From: Charina bottae | Taxonomy: Eukaryota; Chordata; Lepidosauria; Squamata; Charinaidae | Reading direction: 5' to 3' | Assembly (NCBI GenBank): GCA_023362775.1 | Contig: JALMGJ010000015.1 | Span: forward strand, 23,649,001-23,713,000 | DNA length: 64,000 nt | Shown: one piece after another, positions 22,740 to 33,774 of the stretch | Position numbering within the stretch: position 1 is the first letter of the stretch | Layout of the letters: each line of letters opens with the position of its first letter | The notes under the pieces: generated by a model | The model's input: only the letters and a program-made list of their open reading frames with translations | Database searches by the model: none | What the model was told of the DNA's origin: nothing | Translations under genes and position numbers: made by a program

Positions 22740-22860
22740 AGCCTCAGCAGGCAACAGCACCTGGCTGACTTTCTCTGGCACTAGAAGCCAGCCTGGTTGA
22801 TACTTGGATAGGAGACCACCAGGGGATCCCAGACTTGCCGGCTAGAGCAGGCAGTCCACA
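22740..22860 (+). repeat. 5S rRNA-like SINE fragment
   Basis: Holds 'agcctggttgatacttggat' followed by 'aggagaccaccaggggat', a diverged match to the 5S rRNA internal control region and 3' half on the plus strand. The downstream sequence does not continue as 5S, so it is a 5S-headed SINE or a pseudogene piece. Confidence 0.55.
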
Positions 22861-22864
22861 GGAA

Positions 22865-23425
22865 AAAAGGCAACACCGATCCACTTCTGCATTATTGTCA
22901 GGAAAACCGCACGGACACATCCATGTGGTTGCCAGGACTCAAACCTTCCTTACTTCTTTTTAACCCAGTCTCCTGTTTGAGTTCCCCCGCACCGCTAAGC
23001 ACCGGCACCGCAAACACAAAGACGGCAACCTCCCGCTGATTATGAACACGCACCTCCTTTCCTGAAGGCTCCTTGACACATGCAGAAGCTTTACAGCCCA
23101 GCACCCTTTGTTCAAAACCCACAACAGTACCAGCAGGACATTTGGGGTCAATGCCACCCATGTGAGGCCAAGAGAGAGGTGGAAATGTGGTGGGCTCCCC
23201 AAACCAAGCTCTCTGCAGAGAAAGTCAAGCCAAAAGAGATCAGCAGCGTCCCCCAAATCTGCTGATGACCAGAATCATCTCCAAAGACACCTCCTTCCGG
23301 ATGGCTCAGCGCATTAACCCAGAATAGCCCTTTCCTACCTCATCTTGGAAGAGCTGTATTCTTCGGGCTGCCATCACCTAGGTAGACAGACTAGGATTTC
23401 TGGTTTATTTTTCCTGGCTTGGGGA
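22865..23425. other. non-coding stretch, nothing identified
   Basis: No recognisable gene or repeat was seen. Confidence 0.45.
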
Positions 23426-23429
23426 AGTT

Positions 23430-23508
23430 CCTAGGAGGTTTTAATTCTGGGAGTTGAAGTCCACACGTCTTAAAGTTGCCAAGGTTGAGAAATACTGGTC
23501 TAGAGTAT
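23430..23508. mobile_element. palindromic hAT-type MITE, right arm only
   Basis: Reads 'aattctgggagttgaagtcc', 'acacgtcttaaagttgcc' and 'aaggttgagaaatactgg', the right arm of the palindromic family. The left arm is missing. Confidence 0.72.
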
Positions 23509-23514
23509 TCCCCA

Positions 23515-24645
23515 AGACACCTGATGTAGTATGGGGTGGAGGCCATGTAAACTGTTCTATATTTCAGGTATTTTTTAACACGTTGTGTTTGTTTCTTCCA
23601 CCCCAAAATAGTGAGATCATCCTGGCATTTCCTAGAATTTGGCTGCTGAGATAGGCCAGGGTGATGCTGTCCCAAGGGTTGGTCTTAAGGTGGCAATCCA
23701 GCGGAGGGCGAAGGATAAGAGAGGCCAGGGGATCTGGGAGCTGTTGCCACTCACTCAAAACTCAACGCCTCCCTACCTCCCACCCTCCAGAGCACCTTGA
23801 TTCATGTCTGATTATCTTGGCTTCAACCATCACAACCAACTTGAGTTGAGAGGGACTACTCATTTAAACACTTAGTCAGCAGGACTCTTGCACACATCTC
23901 CTCTCTCCAAGAAACAGACACCGGAAGCGCACACTACCAACTCCAATGACTCATCCAAATTTACATGCTGCCCCCTGGCGCTCATGACAGGACATGGACA
24001 CCATATTACCATGCTGAAACCAAGCTTGCAGCCAGCCACAGGAGGAGATGTTCCTGTCCTCATTCAAAGAAGCCCCGAGGGAGGGAGGTTATTTGGGGTT
24101 GACCGTGGCTTGTTCAACCATCCAAAGTTAAGCCAAGTGCAGCTTAGAGTGACCTGTGAACTGGGTCTCTGGGCCCATTCAGATGAGTACTTGGGATGTC
24201 AGGAAGTCATTCCCACCTCCTTTGTAACACGATTGTCCCCAACACCTTGTCTCCCCCTGGAGAATGAAGCCCAGTCCAGCATCTGCAACTAAGAAGTTTC
24301 CCTAAAGTGAGAGACGGACAGGTCCAAATTCTGAACCCGGCTCTGCTGGGCGTTTCTCCCCATCAGCCCCCCCCCCCGGGTTTATGGGTGGGCCGCAGTG
24401 CAACTCCCGACAGGCCGAACCATACCTGACATTCTTCAAACAATGCAGCTGAGACAGCTGAACTTTGGTGAGATTGAACCGGCAAAGCCCTTTTCAAGGG
24501 AGCGTCATGCAAAATACGTATTAATAAAAGATTGAAAAACCGAGTTTCCCCAGCAAGGTTGACTCCAGGGGAATTCACAGACACAACCACTTCACTTTTG
24601 GGGGAAACCATTTCATTCCTTGCCGTAGCGTTTCCCCTTGGGTGT
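23515..24645. other. non-coding stretch, nothing identified
   Basis: No gene or clear repeat. A C homopolymer lies near 24367-24378. Confidence 0.45.
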
Positions 24646-24649
24646 TTTT

Positions 24650-24745
24650 CCAACTCCCCCGTCTAGCCTACGACCCTGGGATTTCCTGTCTAACCAGATC
24701 CAATCCTGCTTAGCTTTTGAGATCAACTAAGGCTGGCAACGTGCT
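24650..24745 (-). repeat. 5S rRNA-like SINE fragment
   Basis: On the plus strand it reads 'gtctagcctacgaccctggg' and then 'atcctgcttagcttttgaga', the reverse complement of the 5S rRNA 3' half. The 'tctagcctac' junction is shared with the copy near 53.5 kb, which supports a common SINE family. Confidence 0.6.
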
Positions 24746-24749
24746 CCTT

Positions 24750-27015
24750 AAATAAAGATTACCTGTTCCCAAATGGAGGGACCCCAGACGCACGGTCACG
24801 CCAACTCCTTGGCCAAACCGGCTGCAAATTCTTCCCACCGAAGCCCCACAGCCAGGATCTGGAGGTCATCAGAAAAAGTTTGGAGAAGCCGCACAGCAGC
24901 TAACGGATCCTGAATGTCCACTTTTGGGCGGTGGTGGTGGTGGGGCAAACTTAACATATATCAGCGGGGAATGGGAGAAAGGGAGAGGCACTTCAAACTT
25001 ATTGCTGATGCCTCGGAATTGGGAGTATTTTTTCAGCAATGCAGCAGAAAATGAAAGCCCAGGGAGTTAGCAATTTGGATCTGTATTTCAGAAGGTCACT
25101 TTCGAATCCACCCAGCAGACTATCTCTCTCCAAGCTGTGTAGGAAAGAGACCTTATATATCCCCCCCCCTCCACTGCCAAGATGTCTTTGCATAAATATT
25201 CTGTCCCCCTTGCATTCCATATGCATGGCTGGGTGGGGTGATGATTTTTCCAATGACGGCGGTGGCAAGTGACAGATGCACAGCACTCGAAAGAAACACA
25301 CCCGGTGCTCTTTCCCCGTTCCACTCCAGTAGAGAAATGATAGCTGGATACGGGCGGCAGCATCTGGCGGCTTGCGCAAGGCGTGTGGAACCAGGCGGTC
25401 TGTTAGTGTGCAGGAAGGGGAGAGGAGAGATTCTCGGGGACAAATGGAGCAGGTGCTCGCACAGAGCCTGTTCGAGAATAATTACTCGGAGGCTGCCTTG
25501 GCACGTTCCAGAAAGGATCTGGGGACTGGCAGGGGAGGAGAGAGAGAAAGGAAGAGAAATGGAAGGCTGGGCTCCAGCCACCCTTCTCGCACCCTTGGAA
25601 GCCTGTAGGATCAGGGCCCTCAGGACTCGTGTCCTGCGAGAATAAGTGAATAAATAAACCTTCGTGGTGTGCGCCCAGAGGTGCAACGTTGTCCTTCTGA
25701 TCGCATGCGTGGTAAATTACGGGGCGTCGTTATCGCCGTCCTCCAAGGTTGCTCAAAAGGAGACGGATTCCCAGGCGTTGAGAAATGTCATGCTGCCCTG
25801 CATATCTAAAGAACTGGCCGAGTGGGTTGACAACAATACGCGCTTCCTCTGCTTACTGACCTGACCCATTTTCTGCATTCAGGCAAGGCCCTGAGTCATA
25901 AACTAACAGACTAGGCTGAGGTCCCACAGCACCTGAAGCCTCCTCCCAACCAGGATGAAAGATTGGTTAATCTTAAACAAGCTTTAGATGTTGTTGTCCC
26001 AGTGCAGAGGATGGGGCTACCCCTGACTTGGTGGAAACGTGGCTACAAGTCCAATGCAGCTCTGGTGCCCCCACTCAACCAGCTGCATCCAGGCCTGGCA
26101 GAAATTTGAACCGTATTTTCTCTAGCCCGCTCCAGGCCGACGCAGCGCGCCTCCTCCGCCCTTCAGCAACCCAGTTAGGGCATCATTATTCCCTCCCCAC
26201 TTTTTCCCCCCATTCATTCCCTAACACCCGTTGGTTTTGTCTCCCTCCTGATACACAGGACCCCCAATTATGGACAATGTGCTCTATTCCCCACGGCTGG
26301 GGGGGGGGGCGGGAATGTTCATAGCAATGTTTGAGTGAAGGTTTTGCCTCTCTAATTTTGTTCCAAAAGTTTCCAGCCCACATGGGTGCAGGGAAAGAAA
26401 CATGCACACAGATTTTTTTTTTAAAAAAAAGCAATAATACTTTCTCTGGTCAAAGGCCACCTATCTGGACAGATGCGATTTCCAGAACAGCACACCTGTT
26501 TCCACAAATACGAGGGGCCTGGAGACATGCATTTTGGTCACCTGCCTCCCTGTCTGAAAAGCACGATGCAAGTGTGTTCAAATGACACGGAGCAGAAAGG
26601 TTCCGATCTGTCGCACGTCTCCCGTGGCCCAAACCGCGATTTGAACGTGGGTGCCGATGCCTTGTTCTGACATCTCTCCTGCAGCAACCCAGCCAGATGG
26701 CTCTTAACCAGGGTCCCCAAGTTCACACACTTTAGAACAGGCAGCCTGGCCAACCCCTGTTCACTAACACCTGACAGATGTCCAGGGAAGGGAGATGTGC
26801 TTTGTTTCTTGAACGGCCCAGCCAGGCCCAATATTTGCACTGGATTTGCAAGCCCCCATAAGGCCCAGAGTGCGGTTTACCGGGGTGGGGCAATGATTAG
26901 CAGGGTACATGCAAATCCTTTCTAGCTGGGATGCCAGCGAAGGGCACAACTCTATAAACAGGCCTCTGTTATCTCTGCAAAAGCACCCCGTGTTTATTTA
27001 GCTGCTTTGAGAATC
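24750..27015. other. non-coding stretch with possible regulatory islets
   Basis: No gene recognised. The segment around 25460-25760 has balanced composition, with 'gagaataattactcgg' and 'ggtaaattacggggcgtcg', and could be regulatory, but nothing firm can be said. A short (AC)n lies at about 27017-27042 at its right edge. Confidence 0.45.
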
Positions 27016-27016
27016 A

Positions 27017-27042
27017 CCCCACACACACACACACACACACAA
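27017..27042. repeat. (AC)n microsatellite
   Basis: About 12 AC units, uninterrupted. Confidence 0.9.
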
Positions 27043-27529
27043 AATCAGTCTTTTACTGTGAGGCAACAGGAGAAACCTTTCTACACAGGACACACACACC
27101 TAACAGCTTCCCAGGCACAATCATCTTTTATTCATACCCGCCATATAAACTGCATTACCTCGGAAACAAAGGCATTTAACCGGGGTTACCTGGGGCTGGG
27201 AGGCGGGGGCATCAACCGCAGAAAGGAAAAGAAAAGACCAAGGGACCACAACGTCCTTAGGAAACCCCAACCCTGAGAAACGCCAGCCCTGGGACCGCCA
27301 GGGGACAGGGGAAGGGGAAGGGTTTTGCAGTCTGAGTTTGAACGTTCGGCTGTTTGGGTTCAGCCGCCTGGTTTCTATACTTTGCCAGGCCTGGTTGGCT
27401 GAGTCAATTCACATTTTGCACTAAGCCACAACCCACAGTTTGCAAACCACAGTAGCTGTGTTCATGCAAGATCTCAAGCCTCCATCCAGCCAACTCCAGG
27501 GCAGCAGCCTTGGCCTTGATCCTGGACTG

Positions 27530-27612
27530 GTTACGTTTTTAAATGGGACTGTACGCCGCCTTGAGTCACATCCCATGGGGTGGCCCTACAGCCTGAAATA
27601 ATAACAGCAACT
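27530..27612 (+). repeat. SINE/LINE 3' tail
   Basis: 'gtacgccgccttgagtcaca' followed by an AT-rich tail is the typical 3' end seen in squamate SINEs and CR1/L2-like LINEs. Comparable tails lie near 30.55, 31.88, 44.08 and 60.29 kb. The head is not recognisable. Confidence 0.5.
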
Positions 27613-27689
27613 ACTACTGTACTACTATTGTTTTGGCTATATCAACTGCAGATCTAAAAAAGAAAACCCTACCTTGCTGGGCAAATGTT

Positions 27690-29230
27690 GTAACATGATT
27701 TGTTGTTTATTCGTTCAGTCGTTTCCGACTCTTCGTGACTTCATGGACCAGTCCACGCCAGAGCTTTCTGTCGGCCGTCACCATCCCCAGCTCCCCAATG
27801 GTTGAGTCTGTCACCTCCAGAATATCATCCATCCATCTTGCCCTTGGTCGGCCCCTCTTCCTTTTGCCTTCCACTTTTCCTAGCATCAGCTTCTTCTCCA
27901 GGGTATCCTGTCTTCTCATTATGTGGCCAAAGTACTTCAGTTTTGCCTTTAATATCATTCCCTCAAGTGAGCAGTCTGGCTTGATTTCCTGGAGTATGGA
28001 CTGGTTTGATCTTCTTGCAGTCCAAGGCACTCTCAGAATTTTCCTCCAACACCACAGTTCAAAAGCATCTATCTTCCTTCGCTCAGCCTTCCTTATGGTC
28101 CAGCTCTCACAGCCATAGGTTACTACAGGGAATACCATTGCTTTAACTATGCGGACCTTTGTTGTCAGTGTGATGTCTCTGCTCTTAACTATTTTATCAA
28201 GATTTGCCATTGCTCTCCTCCCAAGAAGTAGACGTCTTCTGATTTCCTGGCTGCAGTCAGCGTCTGCAGTAATCTTTGCGCCTAGAAATACAAAGTCTGT
28301 CACTGCCTCCACTTTTTCTCCCTCTATTTGCCAGTTATCAATCAAGCTCGTTGCCATAATCTTGGTTTTTTTGAGGTTTAACTGCAACCCAGCTTTTGCA
28401 CTTTCTTCTTTCACCTTCGTCATAAGGCTCCTCAACTCCTCCTCGCTTTCAGCCATCAAAGTGGTATCATCTGCATATCTGAGATTGTTAATGTTTCTTC
28501 CAGCGATTTTAACTCCAGCCTTGGATTCATCAAGCCCAGCATGTCGCATGATGTGTTCTGCGTACAGGTTGAATAGGTAGGGTGAGAGTATACAACCCTG
28601 CCGTACTCCTTTCCCAATCTTAAACCAGTCCGTTGTTCCGTGCTCTGTTCTTACCGTTGCTACTTGGTCGTTATACAGATTCCTCAGGAGGCAGACAAGA
28701 TGACTTGGTATCCCCATACCACCAAGAACTTGCCACAATTTGTTATGATCCACACAGTCAAAGGCTTTAGAATAGTCAATAAAACAGAAATAGATGTTTT
28801 TCTGAAATTCCCTGGCTTTCTCCATTATCCAGCGGATATTGGCAATTTGGTCTCTAGTTCCTCTGCCTTTTCTAAACCCAGCTTGTACATCTGGCAATTC
28901 TCGCTCCATGAATTGCTGGAGTCTACCTTGCAAGATCTTGAGCATTACCTTACTGGCATGTGAAATAAGTGCCACTGTTCGATAGTTTGAACATTCTTTA
29001 GTGCTTCCCTTTTTTGGTATGGGGATATAAGTTGATTTTTTCCAATCTGATGGCCATTCTTGTGTTTTCCAAATTTGCTGGCATATGGCATGCATCACCT
29101 TGACAGCATCATCTTGCAAGATTTTAAACAGTTCAGCTGGGATACCATCGTCTCCTGCTGCCTTGTTATGTAACATGATGTTACCTGCATAATTCTTTAT
29201 TCTTTTCGGATCCACCGTTAAAATTTTACC
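27690..29230 (-). mobile_element. BovB (RTE-clade) LINE, 5'-truncated, RT frame open
   Basis: The minus strand carries a 550-codon open frame (27707-29359). Recognisable homology runs from about residue 45 to the end. The RT palm is intact in appearance: motif A as FIDYSKAFD (about residues 193-201), motif B as GVRQGCILSP (251-260) and motif C as LRYADDTTLMAES with YADD at 295-298. The C-terminal BovB signatures CESWTIRKAERRKIDAFELW and VPWTARRSNQSIL follow. The apurinic endonuclease domain that precedes RT in full BovB elements is absent, so the copy is 5'-truncated. The 3' end near 27690-27735 ('cgttcagtcgtttccgactc') is the tail shared by BovB and BovB-dependent SINEs. No stop codon or frameshift interrupts the remaining frame, which suggests a fairly young insertion. 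Confidence 0.95.
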
Positions 29231-29357
29231 TTTGGAAGACAATCTTACTCGGCTACGAGTGATCGCCAATGATGAAATGAATGAATTCTTTGGGATAATT
29301 TCCAAAGAACAATCAAAGATGTGATTCTTTTGGGTTGTTCTTTGTACTGTGCTCCTC

Positions 29358-29400
29358 AATGTAGTAGTAGTAGTAGTAGTAGTAATAATAATAATATATT
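29358..29400. repeat. (TAG)n(TAA)n microsatellite
   Basis: TAG units grade into TAA units just upstream of the BovB fragment (in the element's sense). It extends the start of the BovB open frame artificially. Confidence 0.9.
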
Positions 29401-29404
29401 AATT

Positions 29405-30525
29405 CAGTTATAGTTTTACCTTCTGCAACTTTTAGGATCAGGCAGACCACGGCGTCTACAAGTGCAAGCAAAGCCCCCACACACACACAAACACTTAACA
29501 ACTCTATTGCCTTCACAAATTGATGTGCAAAGTACATGCAGCGGAGCGTGGCCGATCCTGAATCACCGCTGGATTCAAAACCAGGAATGGGTGCCTTGAG
29601 GAAGGGTTTGCCCAGACCTCTGCAGGTTCCAAGACTTGGAACCTGACCTCACCCTGGATGTGGAAAGAAGACACCATCAGAAGGCAGGCAGGAAGGAGTT
29701 GTGTCAACCTGGCCTCCGAACGAACGGGGTCAGCAAAGGCTCAGGTGTCCTCACCCCCCCCCCAGGTTCATCCTCGCTGCCCCCCCCCCCCGCACAGCAG
29801 CCAGGAAAGCGGCAGCTGCTTCCTGATTATTCTCTTCTGCTCTGAGCCATCTGCCCCCGAGCCGGAGTCGAACAGAACAAGACGGGGTAATGGCTGCATC
29901 AGAAGGCTCATTATGGAATGCTACCCAAGAGACCCTGCAGCCGGAGCTGCTGCCAAGGAGCAGGTGGGCTCCCTGAAACATTTCATTCCCTCCTTCCTCC
30001 CCCTTCCCACCTTGCTCCTCTGGCCACGCCCTCAACCCTCCTCTCCAAGAGCAGTCTTGTATTCAGAAGCATCTTCATCCTAGGGAAAGACGACGACCAG
30101 GCGCTTTAGCAGCTCCAGCATCCAGGCAGTCCCCGGGAGCATCCAATGAAGTGGGCATCAACAGCCCCCGAGGAGAGCGACCTAGGACAGCCTGGTTGGG
30201 GGTCACGTGCCTTGCAGAGGCAACGTGGGGTCCTAATTTGGCTGCCAATGTACAGTGATAAACAGCTCTTGTTGCCCCCGTTGCCAACAGAGACAGCACT
30301 GGATCTAGGAGAACGTCTAAGCTGCGGATGCATCCTGCGAGGGAAGCGGATCTCCATAGTCTCCGTCTTGGTCCCCTCATCAGCTCATCACCAACCTTCC
30401 AAGCCTCCAGTGCGCCCACTTCTCCCAGGCCTTGGGTGAGGGTGGTTGGGGCCCTTGAGGGTGTGGCAGCCAGATCCACCATCTGCTGTTGTCCTTTACT
30501 CTTTCATTCTTTTACAATTACTGCA
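29405..30525. other. non-coding stretch, nothing identified
   Basis: No gene or clear repeat. C homopolymers lie near 29755-29763 and 29781-29790. Confidence 0.45.
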
Positions 30526-30529
30526 TTCT

Positions 30530-30608
30530 CCTTTTATGTTGTGCACCGCCCAGAATCGGTCGGAGTCGGGCGGTGTCTAAATCAAATACATTAAATTAAA
30601 TCAAATCA
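30530..30608 (+). repeat. SINE/LINE 3' tail
   Basis: 'gcaccgcccagaatcggtcg' and 'gagtcgggcggtgtctaaat', followed by an AT-rich run, match the 3' tail type of squamate LINE/SINE families. The 5' part is not identified. Confidence 0.5.
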
Positions 30609-30954
30609 AGCTTCTAAGGAGGTTTTTCTCTCTGCAATTCTAGATGCACGTTCCATGGGGGGAGCCTCTTGGGGAGGTCCAAAGGGGATGGGGGAACAGG
30701 ACCGTTATGCAAACACCAAGTTCCTCGCAGCCAGAAGAGTTCATTGGAGGGAAGTGCCCAATTCTTTCAGTGGCGGTTTCGGTCCACCCTGGAGTTCACG
30801 GGAGGAGGATGACTTCTCAATGGCTCTTTCGTGGCCGTAATGATGGGTCCGTCCAGGGTGTAGGATGGAGGGGCTCCCTGTGAAAAAGTCAGCAACCGTT
30901 CCGCTCTCCGAGTGACTTTAAAAAGTTCTCACTGCTTCCCAACAAGACACCAGC

Positions 30955-31275
30955 CAGTGCATTACAAAAGAGGTTCATATTTAATAATGCAATTTATATC
31001 CCCTTCTCCACATAAACTATTGTAAAGGCACACTAATGTAAAAATACATCTGACTTGTCAATAGTTTATCTTCGGGATCGGCATCTAAATGCCTGGACAG
31101 TCTTGACTTATGGCCGCTCCAACGTCTAATGAATAAAAAGGTGCAAATTATAGGCCCGGCTTTAATGCCCATCATAAAATTAGATGATAGTTGCAAAAAC
31201 CGCATTCTCCAGCCCACAGTACGACAACAGCCAGCCATAAATACATGGTATTTAATGTGTTCCAGCACAGGGTGA
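30955..31275. promoter_or_regulatory. possible conserved non-coding element (best candidate)
   Basis: About 320 bp of AT-rich, complex sequence bounded by GC-rich DNA. It has no SSR, MITE ends or LINE motifs. Clustered homeodomain-type cores include 'tttaataatgcaatttat', 'gtctaatgaataaaaagg', 'ataaaattagatgatag' and 'catggtatttaatgtg'. Of the islets in the window this most resembles a vertebrate conserved enhancer. Conservation and function cannot be shown from one sequence. Confidence 0.4.
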
Positions 31276-31793
31276 AGCTAGGAAAGACTGCGCTATCGTG
31301 CAGCCCTTCAACGGATCTGCCACCAGCTCAATGAAGTGATAACCGATCCATCATGTGAATTTATATCCACTGCCTGATCACAAAGTCGTGGCCTCAACGC
31401 TCTAAACAGCCTCGACGCTTCCAGCTTCTCCGCACGCCAGTAAACCTGTCAAGTCTGAGGCAAGCAGCTTCAGGGGCACAACTAACCCAGGTCATTCGAC
31501 TCCCTTCCAACCGCGTTTGCACACATCGATCAAGCCCTCATTTGCTTAACCGTAGTTCGGTCAATAAGCCACAATGCCACACAGGCCATCGTACCCAGTT
31601 GCAGGCCTTTTCCCCATCCCTCCTGGCCTCCGTGGACTTTCAAGGAGGAGGATAGGAAGAGGGTTGATGCCTTTGAACTTTGGTGTTGGAGACAACTTCT
31701 TTCTGAGAATACCGTGGACAGCCAAGAAGACAAACCGATGGATCATCAAACAAATGAACCCAGAGTTCTCACTCAAGGTACTAACGACCAGGC

Positions 31794-31794
<1 letters not shown>

Positions 31795-31861
<67 letters not shown>
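31795..31861. repeat. (CTAT)n microsatellite
   Basis: About 16 perfect CTAT units, immediately followed by a LINE/SINE-type tail. The plus-strand frame encodes Leu-Ser-Ile-Tyr repeats and is an artefact. Confidence 0.96.
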
Positions 31862-32040
31862 ATATAACCGCCCATCTCCCCCAACGGGGAACTCTGGGCG
31901 GTTTACAATAAATAAAATTAGATAAAAGCATAAAATATAAAATATATAAACTAACAATTTATACAATTAATATAATATAAAATAAAATAAAATAAAAATC
32001 CAAGTGGGAGATGGTATTAATAAAAGAAGGGCATTATAAA
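31862..32040 (-). repeat. SINE/LINE 3' tail in antisense with AT-rich run
   Basis: 'aaccgcccatctcccccaac' followed by 'ctctgggcggtttacaataa' is the hairpin-like tail motif. AT-rich repeats such as 'ataaaataaaataaaataaa' follow up to about 32000. The microsatellite at the left edge probably grew from the element's own repeat end. Confidence 0.5.
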
Positions 32041-32074
32041 ATTGTGACACATTGTGCAAACCCCCGGCTCTCTG

Positions 32075-32187
32075 GAAAAGGCCCTAATGCTGGGAAAGAT
32101 GGAAGGAAAGAGAAGAAGAGGACGACCAGCAGCAAGCAAGGTGGAGGGACTCAGTTACAGTGGCCATGGACGCACCAATAGAAGATA
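32075..32187 (+). mobile_element. BovB 3'-coding fragment
   Basis: The plus strand reads 'atgctgggaaagatggaagg', then a Lys/Arg-Gly-Arg-Pro coding stretch, matching the C-terminal region LMLGKVEGKRKRGRP of the larger BovB copy at 27.7 kb. It lasts about 110 bp and then breaks off at the inverted retroelement pair that follows. The tail near 32365-32420 is probably the same element resumed. Confidence 0.7.
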
Positions 32188-32350
32188 CTACCTGTAGCTC
32201 AGGGTTGAACTGTGGAGTCCCTGGTGCTCTCTGAGCTTGGTGGTTTGCTTGCAGACATTCTTGCAGCACTGAAGGCGTTGCAGCCACCCACCAAACTCAG
32301 GGAGCACCAAGGATTCCACAGATGGAAGCACCGTTGGCAGACCTAAAAGA
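32188..32350. mobile_element. inverted pair of retroelement ends (suspected Penelope-like)
   Basis: The left half (32188-32262) is antisense and the right half (about 32278-32335) is sense to one sequence family. The left holds 'ggtgctctctgagcttggtg' and the right 'caaactcagggagcaccaag', each other's diverged complement. The third copy is at 42.5 kb. The head-to-head layout recalls Penelope-like elements, but no reverse transcriptase is present, so the class is inference. The pair appears inserted inside the BovB fragment. Confidence 0.5.
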
Positions 32351-32361
32351 CCAGGTTATCT

Positions 32362-32420
32362 ATCTATGTGGTTGCTAGGAGTCGAAAACGAGTTGACGGC
32401 ACATAATCAATAATCAATCG
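32362..32420 (+). repeat. BovB/SINE-type 3' end
   Basis: 'gtggttgctaggagtcgaaa' and 'acgagttgacggcacataat' match the standard 3' terminus of BovB and BovB-tailed SINEs, followed by short 'aatcaat' units. It fits as the continuation of the BovB fragment ending at about 32187. Confidence 0.65.
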
Positions 32421-32424
32421 TCCT

Positions 32425-33475
32425 GGCCTCCAATCCCGCTTCAGGGGGTTCCCTTTCGCATGCAGAATCCAGAGACTTCTGCTGAGCCTTGGATTCTGAA
32501 TCCGAACCCAGCGTCTCACACCAGGCAGAGAACTTAACCGCGTAGGAGACACGGTCTCTGTTCTTGCCAAAGGAGAGAAACTGGGTCTGCCAAGTCCACC
32601 CTGGTTCCAACACGGAGGAGAGCTCAGCTCCACCCTGCACAGAACCCAGCCCTCTCTGGCCAGGGTCAACGCATCAGGTCGGCGTTCCCTGGTGCTAGAA
32701 GATGCAAAACCACAGGCTAACCACGCAGCCCATGTAAAATGGTTCGATTTTCCATTCGCTGTTACCGCCCAGGGTTACTTAAACACCATTCCGAGGCTGC
32801 GCCAGGGATACAGGGGAGGAACAACAAATTAAAAACAGCTCCTGGGGACAACCCAAAATAGATGGCTCAAACAGAAACCACCTCAGACAGGCTCGATTCG
32901 GGCAGGAAGTGTGTTGGGGGGAAGGAGATGAAAAACTTCGGAGGAGAAGCCAAGCCTCGGTGAGGTCTGCTGTGCCAAGAGCCAAGCACGCTGGACCCGA
33001 TTTTCTTCTCTGCACAGATCAAAGCCCAGGAGGGAGGAAAAAATGGGCAACCTCAGCTGAAGTAGCAAGATGAACTGCAGAGTCCTACAAAGCTGCCTTA
33101 AGAGCAAACTATTGTTTCTTATGGGGAAAACAACAATATCCATCCATCCATCCATCCATCCATCCCTGGCATCTGATTGCAAACCTGAAACATTACTAAA
33201 TTAGATAATAATTGGACCCAATCCTTAATAACCCATCCAGAACTAACTTCTGGGAGGAATGAATTGCAAAAGCTATAAACACACACACGTGCAGCAAAAC
33301 ATTAGCAAACCTGTTTTAATTTAATCCAGGTTTATGCTGCTTTCTTTCCATAGCAGCCTACAAATATTAAAAGCATTTTTAAAAAATCAAGAGAGGTCTC
33401 CTGGGATCCTCCCTTCCTTCTCCATTTGGGGGGCACCAGGACCCCTTCCTTAGCAGCAACTGTATATCCTGCCCA
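32425..33475. other. non-coding stretch with a small (CATC)n tract
   Basis: Contains (CATC)n at about 33136-33167 and no recognisable gene. Confidence 0.5.
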
Positions 33476-33479
33476 CCAG

Positions 33480-33770
33480 TTCAGGCCTGTCCCTATAAAT
33501 AATGTAGAATGTTTTTATTTACCGACAGGTTGTAAAAGTATCACGGAGAGAATAATGTGAAATCAGGGGACGGTGAATAATTCATCAGCCTTCAAACTCC
33601 CCTCGTTTCACCTCTGTGTTGTCTGCTCAAGAGAATACAACCTTATGTTCCATCTTCTAATAAAATCAGGACTAACAATTTAGCACTAATCCTCTTTAAA
33701 CTGGGATGTTTATGAGTCACAGAAAGAAGGGGTAAAATTAAATATAAGTCCCAATTATGGTCGGGTCAAG
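33480..33770. promoter_or_regulatory. possible conserved non-coding element
   Basis: AT-rich complex sequence with 'gtgaataattcatcagcc', 'gtttttatttaccgac' and 'gcactaatcctctttaaact', without repeat hallmarks. A regulatory role is inference. Confidence 0.3.
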
Positions 33771-33774
33771 CGTC

